Assembly (NCBI GenBank): GCA_003344405.1
Contig: NOWV01000117.1
Span: 62,001 to 126,000 of the forward strand
Length of the DNA stretch: 64,000 nucleotides
Source: Trichoplax sp. H2
Lineage: Eukaryota > Placozoa > Uniplacotomia > Trichoplacea
Reading direction: 5' to 3'
Shown here: in pieces, positions 13,475 to 26,670 of the stretch
Layout of the letters: every line of letters begins with the position of its first letter
Position numbering within the stretch: the first letter of the stretch is position 1
Program-made: the position numbers and the translations under genes
Notes under the pieces: model-generated
What the model was told of the DNA's origin: nothing
The model's input: only the letters and a program-made list of their open reading frames with translations
The model's database searches: none

Positions 13475-14529
13475 TTTAACGAAAGGCTATGCTAATGTGG
13501 ATTATTATACAGTACAGCAGAATGAATAATTGATTGAATACTACTGTAGCTAAGCTGTAGCCTTGCTTACATAGTGCATTGCAAACCTTATTACGAACTT
13601 TAATATAATTTATCATTCATCAGTAGCAACTAGTGTACTGTATATATTGTATTGATAGTATTTTGTGATAATTATTTTTGGGCTACTTGTTGCGGCTTCT
13701 ATACGCCAGTGGTCATTGAATTAAATTGAAAACAATTGTCTGTCATGATCTTAATAAGGTATAATAATTAATATGATCAATGTTAGATCGTAGTGTGTCA
13801 ATACTTGTAAACTGTCAGATAACTGGAGGGAGACTATCAGCAATTTAGCTGTATCTCTCAATCTACGCGTCGTTCTCAAACGAGCCATCGATGGGCTGCA
13901 GTCCGATAGCACAGCATTTGGCTCTAACTTTGTTTCATTTCAATGTTCAATTGATCGGCTAACGTTTTCAGAATTTTCAGTATCTTCGCCGTGGCCTCTA
14001 ACCTAGTACAGTAGTAGGGGTGATCTCAAGAGATGTACAGCATACTACTTTATTCCTTTTTAACAGTCCAGCTTGCAGCTCAAGGACGTTGTCATGATAC
14101 GGTAGTTGATTTAACAGGTACGTACCATGTGATCCCTTTCCATTCGATAGTGTCATTTTTACATCAATTTTGACGAAAGTGATGCAAAATAGATGATGAA
14201 CGGATAGCTCTTGACTTGGGGAGTTTTTCTATCCGTGATTCAATTTTACCTTTCAATTCTAAATTTATAATAACAGTTCTTCAGTCTTGGGACGGCCCAT
14301 CATGAGTTGTATTATTTCTTAGACGTTTTATTCTAGTTTTTACTATTCAGACATCTCGAATGAAAGGGGATCACTTTAAAGTGGAAACTTTGTATGAGTC
14401 ACTCCTCTTTTCAATTTTCAACCAACTTACAGTAAACTATGACTTATCTAAAAAAGAGATCGATTCTTCCTTATGGGCAGAATCTTTTTGCATTAAGATG
14501 AAAGTATTCTCTTTAAACTGATAAAATAG
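13475..14529. other. Intergenic between SLC35D3-like and duplicated block
   Basis: This contains the 5' flank of the reverse-strand transporter and otherwise unassigned AT-rich DNA. I see no conserved exon, RNA gene or repeat longer than a few tens of bases. Confidence 0.4.
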
Positions 14530-15245
14530 CATTGATGGCAGCTATCCATAACCTGTATTACATAGGAACTGCCAACGGTAGAGTCTGTCAAAGATCGATT
14601 CTTTCCAAGGCTGTTGGCCTACCGCAGGATGCTATACTACTTACTACAGCTAGCGAGACTTACCTGGACTCGAGCAATCGCTCTGTCTTTCTTAACCCTC
14701 AACTCTTGGCACTTTTCAACCAGCAAAGTTAGGACATTGATCTTTTACAGCAGCCAGTAGGCATGGCAATTAAAACTGCGATTTATCCAGGTAAGGTAAG
14801 ATAGCTATGATGGACGATTTCGACGATCGTTGAAAGAGGATTCTCTCCTTAGTGGATGACAACGTTACCTGAGTCGTTGGTTGGTTGACGCAACGTTCTA
14901 TGAATGACTATAGGAAGCGGTGCTATGAAAGTATTGGCTTCTACAGTGTACAGTGTACAGTACTTGCGATTGCTACCAGGATTTCTGCAGCAAAGTTAGG
15001 ACATTGATCCTTTACAGCAGCCAGTAGGCATGGCAATTAAACTGCGATTTATCCAGGTAAGGTAAGATAGCTATGATGGACGATTTCGACGATAAGGTAA
15101 GATTTCGATGATCGTTGAAAGAGGATTCTCTCCTTAGTGGAGGACAAAATTCAACGGTGATACGTCACCTGAGTGGTTGGTTGGTTGACGCAACGTTCTA
15201 TGAATGGCTATAGGAAGCGGTGCTACAGTATGAAAGTATTGGCTT

Positions 15246-15380
15246 CTACAGTGTACAGTGTACAGTACTTGCGACTGCTACCAGGATTTCTACTGTATCC
15301 TCTTGGCGAAATCTACAGTACCGTACTGTACAGTGTACTGTACAATGTACACTAGACATGTACTGTAGTACGTACTGTAG
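15246..15380. repeat. TACAG/TACTG cluster B
   Basis: Runs of CAGTGTACAGTGTACAGTAC and CCGTACTGTACAGTGTACTG occur inside the duplicated block. The cluster is copied, with small changes, at 16240-16383. Confidence 0.75.
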
Positions 15381-15536
15381 GTTGGCATACTATCCTGTCT
15401 ATGCCACGCCATCTTGACTACTGTATGAATCGTTTTCATCAATTGATTGCTCAATGTCGAGAGCAATCAAGTGAATGAAAGCATTGATAGATAGTTTAAT
15501 AGTCGCCTTTCCATCGATATCATGAATTATCCATTC

Positions 15537-15556
15537 NNNNNNNNNNNNNNNNNNNN
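15537..15556. other. Assembly gap (20 N)
   Basis: Twenty unresolved bases lie between two members of the duplicated block. The sequence left of the gap ends in CCATTC, exactly as the copy at 16534-16539 does before it continues into WDR4. The sequence right of the gap restarts the copy that begins at 14630. Gap size is probably nominal. Confidence 0.99.
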
Positions 15557-15718
15557 TGCTATACTACTTACTACAGCTAGCGAGACTTACCTGGACTCGA
15601 GCAATCGCTCTGTCTTTCTTAACCCTCAACTCTTGGCACTTTTCAACCAGCAAAGTTAGGACATTGATCCTTTAGAGCAGCCAGTAGGCATGGCAATTAA
15701 ACTGCGATTTATCCAGGT

Positions 15719-15838
15719 AAGGTAAGATAGCTATGATGGACGATTTCTAAGGTAAGATAGCTATGATGGACGATTTCTAAGGTAAAATAGCTATGATGGA
15801 CGATTTCTAAGGTAAGATAGCTATGATGATCGTTGAAA
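15719..15838. repeat. 30-bp tandem repeat, four units
   Basis: The 30-base unit beginning AAGGTAAGATAGCTATGATG starts at 15719, 15749, 15779 and 15809. The third copy has one A for G, and the fourth breaks off into the downstream duplicated sequence. Single or double copies of the unit also sit near 15057 and 16061. Confidence 0.9.
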
Positions 15839-16239
15839 GAGGATTCTCTCCTTAGTGGATGACAAAATTCAAGGGTGACACGTCACCTGAATCGTTGGTT
15901 GCTTGACGTAACGTTCTATGAATGACTATAGGAAACGGTGCTATGAAAGTATTGACGTCGACAGTACTGTACAATACTTACGATTTCTACAGCAAAATTA
16001 GGACATTGATCCTTTACAGCAGCCAGTAGGCATGGCAATTAAACTGCGTTTTATCCAGGTAAGGTAAGATAGCTATGATGGACGATTTCTAAGGTAAAAT
16101 AGCTATGATGGACGATTTCGATGATCGTTGAAAGAGGATTCTCTCCTTAGTGGATGACAACGTTACCTGAGTCGTTGGTTGGTTGACGCAACGTTCTATG
16201 AATGGCTATAGGAAGCGGTGCTATGAAAGTATTGGCTTC

Positions 16240-16383
16240 TACAGTGTACAGTGTACAGTACTTGCGACTGCTACCAGGATTTCTACTGTACTGTATCCTC
16301 TTGGCGAAATCTACAGTGCCGTACTGTACAGTGTACTGTACAATGTACACTAGATATGTACTGTAGCACAGTACGTACAGTAG
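16240..16383. repeat. TACAG/TACTG cluster C
   Basis: This is the second copy of cluster B, with CAGTGTACAGTGTACAGTAC and GTACTGTACAGTGTACTGTA. It lies about 200 bases upstream of the WDR4 start codon and may therefore be within its promoter or 5' UTR. Confidence 0.75.
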
Positions 16384-16588
16384 GTTGGCATACTATCCTG
16401 TCTATGCCACGCCATCTTGACTACTGTATGAATCGTTTTCATCAATTGATTGCTCAATGTCGAGAGCAATCAAGTGAATGAAAGCATTGATAGATAGTTT
16501 AATAGTCGCCTTTCCATCGATATCATGAATTATCCATTCTTGTGAATTTTTGCTTTCTTTTAGACAAGAACTTTCAACTCTGTTAGCC

Positions 16589-19500
16589 ATGCTTGGAGAT
16601 AGTATTATGTGCGCCAATAGCTCGCAAGTTGCTATTCTTAATGGAAGTAAAATTCAGTTTTTTAATGGCAAGTATGTTCTCCATCTGCAAAGATACATTG
16701 CTCTAGTATAGCTTTCTATTTTATTTTTTGCCATATTGCAAGAGATGATGCTTAATATCTTGTCATGGTGATTGCTGTCCGCCATGGATATACATGAATG
16801 GACGAGTAGAAAGTCGACTCGACCAATAGCTATAGTACTGTCGGCTGGAGTTGACAGCATCCTTTTGAAGTTGTTATATTGATTAGAGCTGTTTTGAAGT
16901 TCTAGGGCTCTGCTTTCTGAGATAAACACTGATGGTGATGCAAAGAATAATCACAATAAGGCAATATGCTGTGCTTTATCATGGGATGGATGCTATTTTG
17001 CTAGCTGTAACGAAGTAAAATCAGTCAATCTTTGGAAATGCGATCGTAACAACTGGAGCATTGTCAGTAAAAGGTATATACCCGCATTGCAGAAATGGAC
17101 AAATTTAATACGCTCTTACTTCACGGTCTAGTCATTTGATAGTCAAAAATGAATACATTAATCTTGAAAGTACTTATGCATGCTAACATCTGATAAGAGA
17201 GAGAACAAGATTGATTTGATGATGCCGTAATTAAGCTTGCTCATTCATTATAATCCTTCGAGGAGTTCACTCCTAGCTCTTGTACCTGTAGTAAGCTGCA
17301 GCTACATTGTATGGAATGTTGCTTGAGCAACTACGGTTTATAACATAGATTACTAAATCACAGATAATTTACTAATCCATGATAATACTGTGCTCGTTCG
17401 CGTTATATCCAGTTATACCAGGTAATTTTAGTTCTTACACTAGACTTGGACTGTCCTACGCGTTACTGATTAGTTTAATTTCACAAGTACAGTACCATAA
17501 CACCAACAGGTGGCAACACCATGCTTGCAGAGCTCGTGTTTATTCAGTGAGTACGAATATAATGTCTAGGACTTAAGTAAATGTTGCAGGGTAAGATATT
17601 ACCTTAGTTACGTTATGCAATAATGTAGATTTTAGTTAGGACTGAGGCAAGTTGCCTTAGCCCGAGCGTTATGTCATTTACTTTCATTTCTTTATACCTA
17701 CTGTACTAGCTGCTATTCATTAATACGACTAGTTACTTCTATTTCAATAATACATACATCCGTTATATCTTTTCTTAGGCAAATCAGTAAGAGACCAACC
17801 TCCATTCTATTTACGCAAGATTCTAAACAAATTTTAATTGCTGATAAAGCTGGCTTCGTGACTAGGTATAGTAATAGCAATAGCAAAGTCAATCTTGGTA
17901 TTTGTTCAGGTTTCAACGTGGCAGCAATGATCTGAAACGTTTTTAAGAATAGTATTCCAATGGTAGATCAATGTTTTCTAACTTATCGAAATTGTTATAG
18001 CTACAATCAGTATTGCAAAACGTTCACAATCACACAACAAACTGTACTATTTGTACAGTAATTAGGAACACTTAGTAATAGCATAGCACATATCTTCAAG
18101 GTTAACGTTATATCATATAGACATGTACACGTGTTTTTTACATTGTTGAGATAGAGTCTGGTAGTTTATTCAGTACTGTTGGATGTAGCATGGAAAATTA
18201 ATTGCTTGGTACAAAAATATTATGAATGAATTTTGAACTGTAAATCGTAAGAGTGTAATCGTAGTTTCTATTATTTATATTTGAATACATGGCAAAGGTT
18301 CCTCAATAGTACCATAGTAATACGCTTATATTAATTCTTCTTTGAAATAATATTCCCTACAGATTATCAATTGATAATTATAATGAAGAAGGGGATATAT
18401 GCCTTGGCCATATTTCCATAATATTGTGTATGGTAGGTTACATTAATAAATAGAATCAGTTGATTTCGAAAATTCAAAACAGTTTCTCTAATTGCATAAT
18501 ACGGCACGAGGTACTATCGAGTAAAATTTGCCCTTTTATTTAATAGGCATTATCTCCTAATAATAAATACCTAATAACTGGCGATCGCGATGAAAAGATT
18601 CGAATAAGTAACTATCCCCATACTTATGATATTTCTGCCTTTTGTCTTGGACATACTGAGTAAGTTTACAATAAGGCTGAATTACCTTTGAATTTGTAAC
18701 CTATAGGTTTATGAAATGATATTAGGATAACTGTTCTATCATTAATATTTTAGATTCGTAAGTACTATAGCGATACTCGATGATGAATTGATGGTATCAG
18801 GATCGGGCGTAAGTTAGTTGATATCTGCTCCTGTAATTGATTCATGTTCATAAAAGAACGATGTCTCAATACTTTTCTAGGATGGAACAATAAAACTGTG
18901 GAACTATCTATCTGGTCAACAGTTACTGTCTGAAGACATTAAAGACTCATTACAACAACGTTGTAGTAGTTCTCAATATCAGCTGGTAATACCATAATGT
19001 TGAATAACTGTTATATAAATTATAAAATAGTTATTTGCACTTGGATTCTTGAATAAATCATAACAGCTTAACATTTTAGGACCTAATAGTAGCCAATATT
19101 GATTTCAACTTGATTTGACTTTTAAGAAGGAATGCACTGAAACCATCATTTCAAATATCTCTTACTGTCCGAAATATAACGTTGTAGCTATATGTTGTGA
19201 ACAGTGAGTACTAGTAGCATTTTATCATATACCGGATTTTAATATTTTAAAGCAGATAAAAATTGACATAATATCTGCCTGCTTCCGGTACGTTTTTATC
19301 TTATTATTAACATATAGTATCAAGATGGTTCTTCTATACCACATCAACAAAAATAATTTCGAATTAAATTATATGCAAGAAATTGAATTGATTGATGTTC
19401 CAATGAAGACATCCTTCATTAATGAATCATTATGGATATTAATTTCAAATATTGATGAGCCTTTAGAGATTTGGAATTTATTTAAAGATAGTTGTACTGA

Positions 19501-19911
19501 CAGCACGCATGTAAGCTAATAATATCGGTATATAAATGTACTTTGCGCAGTTTTACTATTTTACTATTTAATAAATCTCTTTCAATACACCTTTTAAACT
19601 CTAGAAGACGATTAAAGTAGAGATTGAACCTATAATTGATCCGTTGGCATCGGCATTGAAAGGTGATCATTTTCGAGGTTAGTGAAATGTTTAATCGGCG
19701 TCAATTTATAATTATTCGAGATTAATATCTTGGTTTTACGAGCGTCGTAATGATTAATTCAACATTGCAATTAACTAAATTACAATGATATACGTAATGC
19801 TCATCTTCTACATAATTTTTAGATTGCTGTAATGTTGAATCCTATCTATCACAAGTTAAGAGAAAGCGAATGGAATCTTTCTCAGATGAAATAAGCAAAA
19901 AGAGTCGGTAA
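16589..19911 (+). CDS. WDR4: tRNA (guanine-N7) methyltransferase subunit WDR4/Trm82
   Basis: WDR4 is the non-catalytic WD40 partner of METTL1 in the complex that makes m7G46 in tRNA variable loops, mainly nuclear. Exons: 16589-16671, 16906-17073, 17779-17865, 18363-18432, 18547-18659, 18754-18808, 18881-18985, 19130-19203, 19318-19510, 19605-19662, 19823-19911 (TAA). All phases fit, giving 364 residues (human 412). The diagnostic stretch is [13 protein letters not shown] followed by FCLGHTEFVS (about residues 143-176), matching the WDR4 TADRDEKIRVS/FCLGHTEFVS block. The next WD repeat ends DGTIKLWNY. The C-terminus is a basic helix ([13 protein letters not shown]), as in the family. The start is the first in-frame ATG and leaves the expected short N-terminus. 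The acceptor at 19130 could equally be three bases earlier. AATAAA is at 20079-20084. Confidence 0.93.
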
Positions 19912-21662
19912 TACTATTTTTAATGAGATCAATTACAATGCTTCGTCAAAAGTATCTGCATTTGATACGACATTAAGATTTAGCAACATATAGTTTCTGT
20001 AGCTAAGTTGTGAATATCAAATTGTCACTATGACTGTATACAATCCACGACCTTATTGATGGATAATTGAATTAATGTAATAAAATTCTATTTTAGCAAT
20101 TTCGGTAAAAATATTAGACTGGTAGTCACAACTTGTAAGGATTTTATTATTAATTTGCCAATAAACTAGTTACTCTTTCAATTTTTACTTACAAATAATT
20201 ATACCTTGAACAAGTTGATGTCAGACGATTATAAAGTGAAATTATGAACTTAGGTAATACACGGTCTGACTTGATCCTGATGATACGCAGTAGTTTAATA
20301 TATTGCTGCTGCTACTCTAGGAACTGCACTATGTTATAATTTAAAAGCTACACGTGACTGTTAGTGATGTAACTGGCTTTATTTGTAACCGAAATCGCAC
20401 AGTACTGTACAACACAAGCGAGCATGCATACACACCCTTAAATGAGACTTAGCAATTTCAGAAGTGATCATTCTCAATCCCAAGTTTTATTGCGGATTGT
20501 TCGGTAAAAGTGTGAAAGCACATAACTAACTAGGACATTATGAATGAAGTCTGCACCATTGATTCTCGGTAATAGAAGTTTTAAACCTATACCAATGCAC
20601 TGTAGATCAATCATAAGACACAATTGAACATGTTTTACATTACTGTTAGCGTTACATCAAGTTGAAGGCAATATAACCATAATAGCACTTTGCTCAAGGT
20701 GTATACACATACGAAGGCAAGTAAATAACCTAGAATCAATTACAACTGATATTTATATAACCATATATATACACAATTAAGGCACTTTAGCTAGCCATTA
20801 GTGTAAGGAATGAGAAAAGAGATAAGCGCAATGTGCAAGGCAGAAATCACAGTAATCGAACTGGTAAGAATATTTTCAAAACCGGCGAGGTGGACTGCAC
20901 CTTTGATACAAATTCATCCAGTTTAGTCAGTTGTATAACTTACTATGAATTACAATGCCATGCTATCGCTGAATAGAAAGTGAAAATTGTCGAGTTTATG
21001 ATGCAGTTAACTTTGTGGATTATATTGACACAATATCATAGTATTCTGCAGTGTAATGATAATAACAATTCCAAAACAGAAGTTGGCAATAACTTAGCTA
21101 CAATGATCTGCGTGCATGCTATAGCTACGCCAACAAAACAAAATCTACTTATACCTTATAAAACTGCACAAAAAATTAAATTTATGATCAACTAGTTCTT
21201 ACTAGCTCACTATCTTACATAGATAAGCACTATAGCTGATAATATTTATCATATTTTCTGAATGATTCTTGTAGATTTAATATAGAATTGTTACACTATT
21301 TTGAAAAGTAACGTGCTGGTAATTAACGGGTCAAAATATGATTCCTTACTTTTACCGCAGAATACCATTCTTCGTGATCATTTAATAAGCCACAGCAAAT
21401 TTATACTATAATTAATCTACAATTTTTGGCCATACGATTACTTATTTGATTGTAATGGATATTGATATAGAAACAAAACGTTCCATCCTCAGTATTAGGT
21501 AACTGTACTGTTAACGTATCGTCGAAAATAAACAAAATATATTTAAGAATCACTATTAATTACAAGGCGCTATTAAATTTCGCTTGGAGGAATTCTTTCA
21601 TCCTAGAAAATATGTTTAGAAAGAATTGCAATAAGTAATTATAAAAGAGTATGATAATCAGT
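19912..21662. other. Intergenic, convergent 3' ends of WDR4 and CASC3
   Basis: AT-rich DNA with a candidate WDR4 poly(A) signal (AATAAA, 20079-20084). The frame at 20980-21195 is not recognised and not flanked by useful splice sites. I see no repeat or RNA gene. Confidence 0.4.
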
Positions 21663-24600
21663 TTACTCAAATACAGTACATATCAAGAATAGTCTGTAAG
21701 ATTTCGAATATATTACATGGGATCCTGGGGGTCGGACTATAGGAATTGCTGCCGAAGGTCTCTTGGCATTAAATTGTTGTTGTTGCTGATAAACTGATGG
21801 AATAACCCCACCTTGATACATCTAAACAACGTAATTGTACGTTTATGACTTAATAAAAGCGTTATAGGTAAAATATACACACATATCTGCAAGATGAAAG
21901 TAAATAATAGGAGCTCTAATAATACCGGATATTGTAAAGGAACTTGATTTGGCATTACTCCATATCTATAAGAACAATAATACAAATATTCACATAAAAT
22001 AATTTGCTTTTGACACTTGATAAACTGAAATAGAAATTTGAACTCATGATCTAAAAATCTGTGGATGCAAAAGCAGTAAAATACTTACGGAGGTCCATAG
22101 CCGATACCATGGAACTGGTGAGATACAGGTCCGGGTACATTTCCTCCAGACTGTAAATACCCAGTTTGTAGTGGTAATTGATTATATGGATGACGCGGAG
22201 AAAAGAAACCGGTTACCATTGGCTGCATCACGTTATCTGGAGGACCAGAACCCGATATTACTCCAAGCATTTCGTTTTCCTCACCTGCAGGTAAATAGAA
22301 GCACTCTGAATTCAATCTTGTTCTACAGGATTGACGCAAAGAATTACCTATAAAATTAAATCAAGATCAAAAAAATACCTGTGCTATTTACTGCAATATC
22401 TTGTTGAGGAACCATGACAATTTGATTGTTAACTATTTCAGGAGGTTGCTGTTCCTGAGATTGTGATCCTTGCGTATTGACTGCCCCTTGAAACATTGCC
22501 TGCTGTTGCTGTTCTATGTACGCTACGGAAAGTGAAAGAAAAGTTTCATATAACTTTGATTCATTTCTACTATGATAATCTATGAATAATGATAGGGCAT
22601 TTTTAATATAGTGTTCACACCTTGATCATAATAATTGCCAACTACCGGATGGGGCACAGCAGGAGGAACAGAAGATACAGTCATATTTTGTATTTGTTCT
22701 TGCTGCGACTGTGGTTCAGACGTATTTGCATTATCTGTTTTAACATTTTGAGAAACTGCACGACGTTGTGATGAATATCTCTTGGGTTTACTAGCAGCGG
22801 TAGATTGCGTGGGATTAGGAGCGGCTATATATGTCGAAATGGGTTCCCTGCCATCAATTTGGACAGTTAATTTTAACAAGCCGCTACCGGAATCATCTTC
22901 TACCGCTGTTGCAGTGATTTCTTTAGATTCCGAAATTACATTAATTTGTCCTTTATTAGGTTCTTGCCTATTTCAGTAGGTAAAGAAGATTAGGACCCAA
23001 TTAGAAAATACTGTAAATACAAAGGTATTGTATTTCAATACCAAATAATAATTCTTTAGTTCACATACCTGTTGCTTTCAATTACTTTTTGACTTTCATC
23101 ATCCTTTGACAATACTGTAAAATATGTAATAATTAGATTGATGAATTAGTTTGTATAGACTCTTCATTTAGTACGCTACCAATCTGTAGGTAAATATTAA
23201 ATGAATTCTTAGACGTACCAGGGATGTCATCACAGTCACTGATTGCTGTTGGTTCCTTCTTTCCAGGACGATTATCTGTACGTATTTTATCTTGATATTT
23301 CTCGTTTCTTTGTGATGACAGCTTCGTACTTTGATCGTAATATCGTGAGGGTCTTTTAGCTGTATCACCGAATGATTTTATATCTTGTCTATCTTCATTA
23401 TCGTAGGACCTTTGTGAGCGTCTAGCCTTTTGATTTCCAGATACTTGCCTTTGTCGGGCAGTTTTAAAATTAGTCGAACCTCTTTCATTATCGTTCCTTT
23501 GCGTTACAGGTTCAGCATCAGTATGATTTTTTAGATCATTACGGCTATTTTGTATGGTCGCTGTTTGCTTGGGTGGATTCTTATCTTTCACATTTCTCTG
23601 ACGACGTGCATTTCTATCAGTATCGATTTGACTATTACTACTACCATACAACTTATGATTATTACCAGCTCTGTTAGTATCAGCCTGCTCAAAACCATCT
23701 GAACTGTATCTATTAGTAACTTGTTCCCTCCCTGAATTTCGAATATCATTTACAGCAGTATCGTTGTTATATTGATTTCTAGACGCATAATTTCTTTGTC
23801 CACGATTTCCTCTACTGATACCTCTTCCATAACGAGCACCTCTTAAATCGTTCCTCGAAGTTTCTCTAAACTGTTCCGTTTCATCCCGCTTCCAATCCCT
23901 GTTTGTATCTCTTGTTCTATCTTCGCTTCTATAACTGCCTCTACCTCTACCTCTCGGTCTACCTCTACCTCTGTTTCCTTGTCTATCTCTCCTCTCGAAA
24001 TCACTTTAACGTTAAATATTTTAGTGCATATTAATTTAATGTTAAAAATTAACTACTTTTTAAAGCAAATTAACCCATTTTTCTGACTTACTCGTATTCC
24101 TGCCAGTCTCTCCTACTACCTTGTCTTGCTTTGGAATCATAATTAGCGTATTCACCAGGCTTCTATATTAATTTCCCATAAGATTAGAATCAATTTTGGT
24201 AAGAATGCTTAGAAAATAAACGTACAAATCCCTACCGAGCTAGCTATCTTTGGGCCTTGCTTATCAAGGATGAATAAATCGTGCTCCCACCGTTCTTCTC
24301 CCCGTGGTTGCCGACGGCGTGTAGGTCTATAAAAAAATACTTACTCAGCGCAAATATCTATCGCTTCATAAAAATAGGATCATTACTGAGAGGTTATTCT
24401 ATTTACTTTAACGTATTTGATTCATCTTGATCTTTATCGCTGTCTTCATCACTTGTTAGCGCCCTATCATCATGCTCGTAGTATCGTTTATCTTTTGGAA
24501 CAAAAGCAGGGCCTTTTTTTTCCTCTTCCGCACCCGATTCCTCCTTTACGTCGCTTTGATCTTCAGAATCTTCCCCGTCAGTATTCTCACTACCATTTAT

Positions 24601-25857
24601 ACTATTCTCTAATTCGGACTGGCTACTATTATCCTTGACGCTATTATCACCTTCGTTATCTTCTTTATTACCTTCTGCCTCATTGGAATTTGCGATGTTA
24701 CTATTTTGTTCTATTTCGCTATTGTTATCTGATCCATCGTGCGTTTCCCTTTCAACTTTATCGATATCTTCACTCTAAGTATATACCAAAATATAAATAC
24801 GATTTTCAGTGCTTTCTATTGCTAACGAAATTTGCTTACATGACGATATAATTAACGAATTCATGTAAAACAACGTATGTAGAGTAGTGTATATAACAAC
24901 AACATACAGTATAGTACTGATCACGGGTACGTAGGTGGGCATTTTTTATTACGATACAATAGCAACTATGATCATCTTATGGTAGAATGTAAGTATCAAC
25001 TTTGACATACTTCGTAACTATCTAAACAATGAATGCATCGATCCTCCTAGATACATATTTTCAGTAGTATAACTGCAGTACTCGACGTTGTTTTTATGGC
25101 TTAAGGTTATGAAACTGTGTTACTGTTAAAATCTAAATCTCTACTCATAATTTAAAAAAATTTTAGTAAAGGTAAATAATATTTAAATAACTCACTTCTA
25201 TACGACAAAACTTGGGTAAGTTATTCAAACATATTTATTATAGAACAACTGCTCATTTATTTTTCACAATATCGAGTGGTTTTTACTTTTAAAAGTTTCA
25301 TTTATTTTTTTATTAGATTTACAAACCTTTGGTTCAGTCTCTTGATTGTTACTTTCATCTACCTGATCAGCACCGTCATGACTTTCTGCTGTCAAGATAA
25401 AATTTTCAATTAATCAACAGTTTCGTCAATAATAACGATCCATTAATAAAAGTACAAGCTGGAACTTTTGTTAACCTCACCAGCTAACGATCATTGCGAA
25501 TATATTTAACTGATATTTCTAGCTTATCCTGTACGCTCAATTATATGTACAGTCAGTAGTACTTTATTTCACACCTTACTAGGTAACGTTTTATATTTTC
25601 GTATTCGACTTTACTACGAGAACAACTGTAGGTATGTAGAATATCTTTCAAGTTTGTTTTAATTAGGTTAAAGTATGTTTAACATATAGTGTTAGTGAAA
25701 TAATTACTAAATAGAATATAAAAGCTCACTTTCAGTATTAATTTAGAGTCCATACAATATTAAATCGCAGTTTCATGAGTAACTGGTTCAATACTACTTG
25801 GATAAGCATCATCTTACCTATATTTTCAGGATTAGTTGTTTCAATATGCTCTTCTAG
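21663..25857 (-). CDS. CASC3: Exon-junction-complex protein CASC3 (MLN51/Barentsz), 5' end incomplete
   Basis: CASC3 binds eIF4A3 and mRNA through its SELOR domain and acts in mRNA localisation, translation and nonsense-mediated decay. Exons in transcript order: 25857-25818 (tentative), 25388-25327, 24774-24413, 24326-24236, 24162-24092, 24003-23219, 23114-23069, 22967-22621, 22522-22379, 22347-22089 (or from 22284), 21965-21926, 21821-21663. Phases fit throughout. After an acidic Ser/Asn/Glu-rich N-terminus come PAFVPKDKRYYEHDDR and GEERWEHDLFILDKQGPK, the two halves of the SELOR core (human PAYIPRKGLFFEHDLR and DEGRWEHDKFREDEQAPK). Exon 24003-23219 starts with an RG-rich tract (RGRGRPRGRGRG), then a long polar stretch. 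KRYSSQRR and NYYDQG match the conserved human KRYSSQRQ and HYYDP. The C-terminus is Gln/Pro-rich. The ATG exon is not located, and the 3' end may splice onward at about 21700 instead of reading to 21663. Confidence 0.9.
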
Positions 25858-26670
25858 CTGTTTTGTTATCCCAAAAATGAAAGAAGATTTGAGTTTAAGT
25901 ACTCAACGTTATTGTATTACGTGCAATAGAATTGATAACAGGTGCAGTGTATAATGCAATTTTAAGATCAGACTTTAAATTTAATTTCTGTCTTTAACGC
26001 TACAATCCATCCTGAGAGATACTCGAAATTATTCCTAAATCACAAGCTATAATACTGAGGAGATGTGAAGTAAAATATGGTGTAAGCAATGAATTGATTG
26101 TATTGCTATTATCGTACAAAGCAGGTTTAAGTTCAGCTTTATCGAAAAGGTAGCTAAAGTGTTCGGTTCGAACTTTACTACAATAGTATCACTCCATCGC
26201 CTACAGTAGACGATATCAGGGCATTTAGTTCCGTTCCGTTGAGAGTAGGGATTTGTCAATGTTGTAAAAATGCTACAATATACTCGCTTGAAATCGTGGA
26301 TGTATATTGTACATCCGAAATAGTTTTCTAAATACGAATACAGAAGTCAATAAACCAACTGCAATACCGAATAAATAGTAGACGTATAAGATACTGTACA
26401 TATGCTGTTTAAGCGTTTAGGCAAAGACCACTACAAAAAAGAGGTCTTGTTTTAGTAGTCTATGGTTTAGGTCATATTTCTGCGTTGGTTGAAGTATGGC
26501 TAGAAGGTATTGTGGTAATCATTAGTCGTCCAGTCATACATATAATTTTACTTCGTTTGCGATGCATTCTGCTCTGACGCCCAAATAGTACTTCTACACA
26601 GTGACAGCAAATGTAGAGTATAGTATCCGGTCAAAGAATATCGAATCTACTGTATCTATCTCCTTTCTGA
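25858..26670. other. Upstream flank of CASC3
   Basis: The missing CASC3 start exon should lie here or further right. No exon with matching phase and an ATG could be chosen. The reverse frame at 26047-26259 has no recognised family. Confidence 0.35.

Larger units (their letters stand above)
14530..16545. repeat. Complex local duplication block
   Basis: Several near-identical segments recur in direct orientation. AGCAAA(G/A)TTAGGACATTGATC occurs at 14722, 14999, 15649 and 15991. CGTTGAAAGAGGATTCTC occurs near 14828, 15113, 15831 and 16125. The segment 15110-15536 matches 16122-16539 nearly base for base, and the segment starting 14630 reappears at 15557 just after the N gap. TACAG/TACTG runs are embedded in some copies. 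The only sizeable frame, 14535-14732, is copied in part and has no recognised family; it may be a gene fragment. The block ends about 50 bases before the WDR4 start codon. Confidence 0.85.

Noticed and set aside
14535-14732. 66-codon forward frame in the duplicated block
   Set aside because: No family is recognised and the other copies keep only fragments of it. It may be a decayed gene piece but cannot be supported.
19255-19288. Possible mini-exon in WDR4 between 19203 and 19318
   Set aside because: Direct joining of 19203 to 19318 already keeps the frame and aligns with the family; inserting it does not improve the match.
23133-23651. Reverse frame of 172 codons as a separate gene
   Set aside because: It is part of the large CASC3 exon 24003-23219, read past its donor at 23219.
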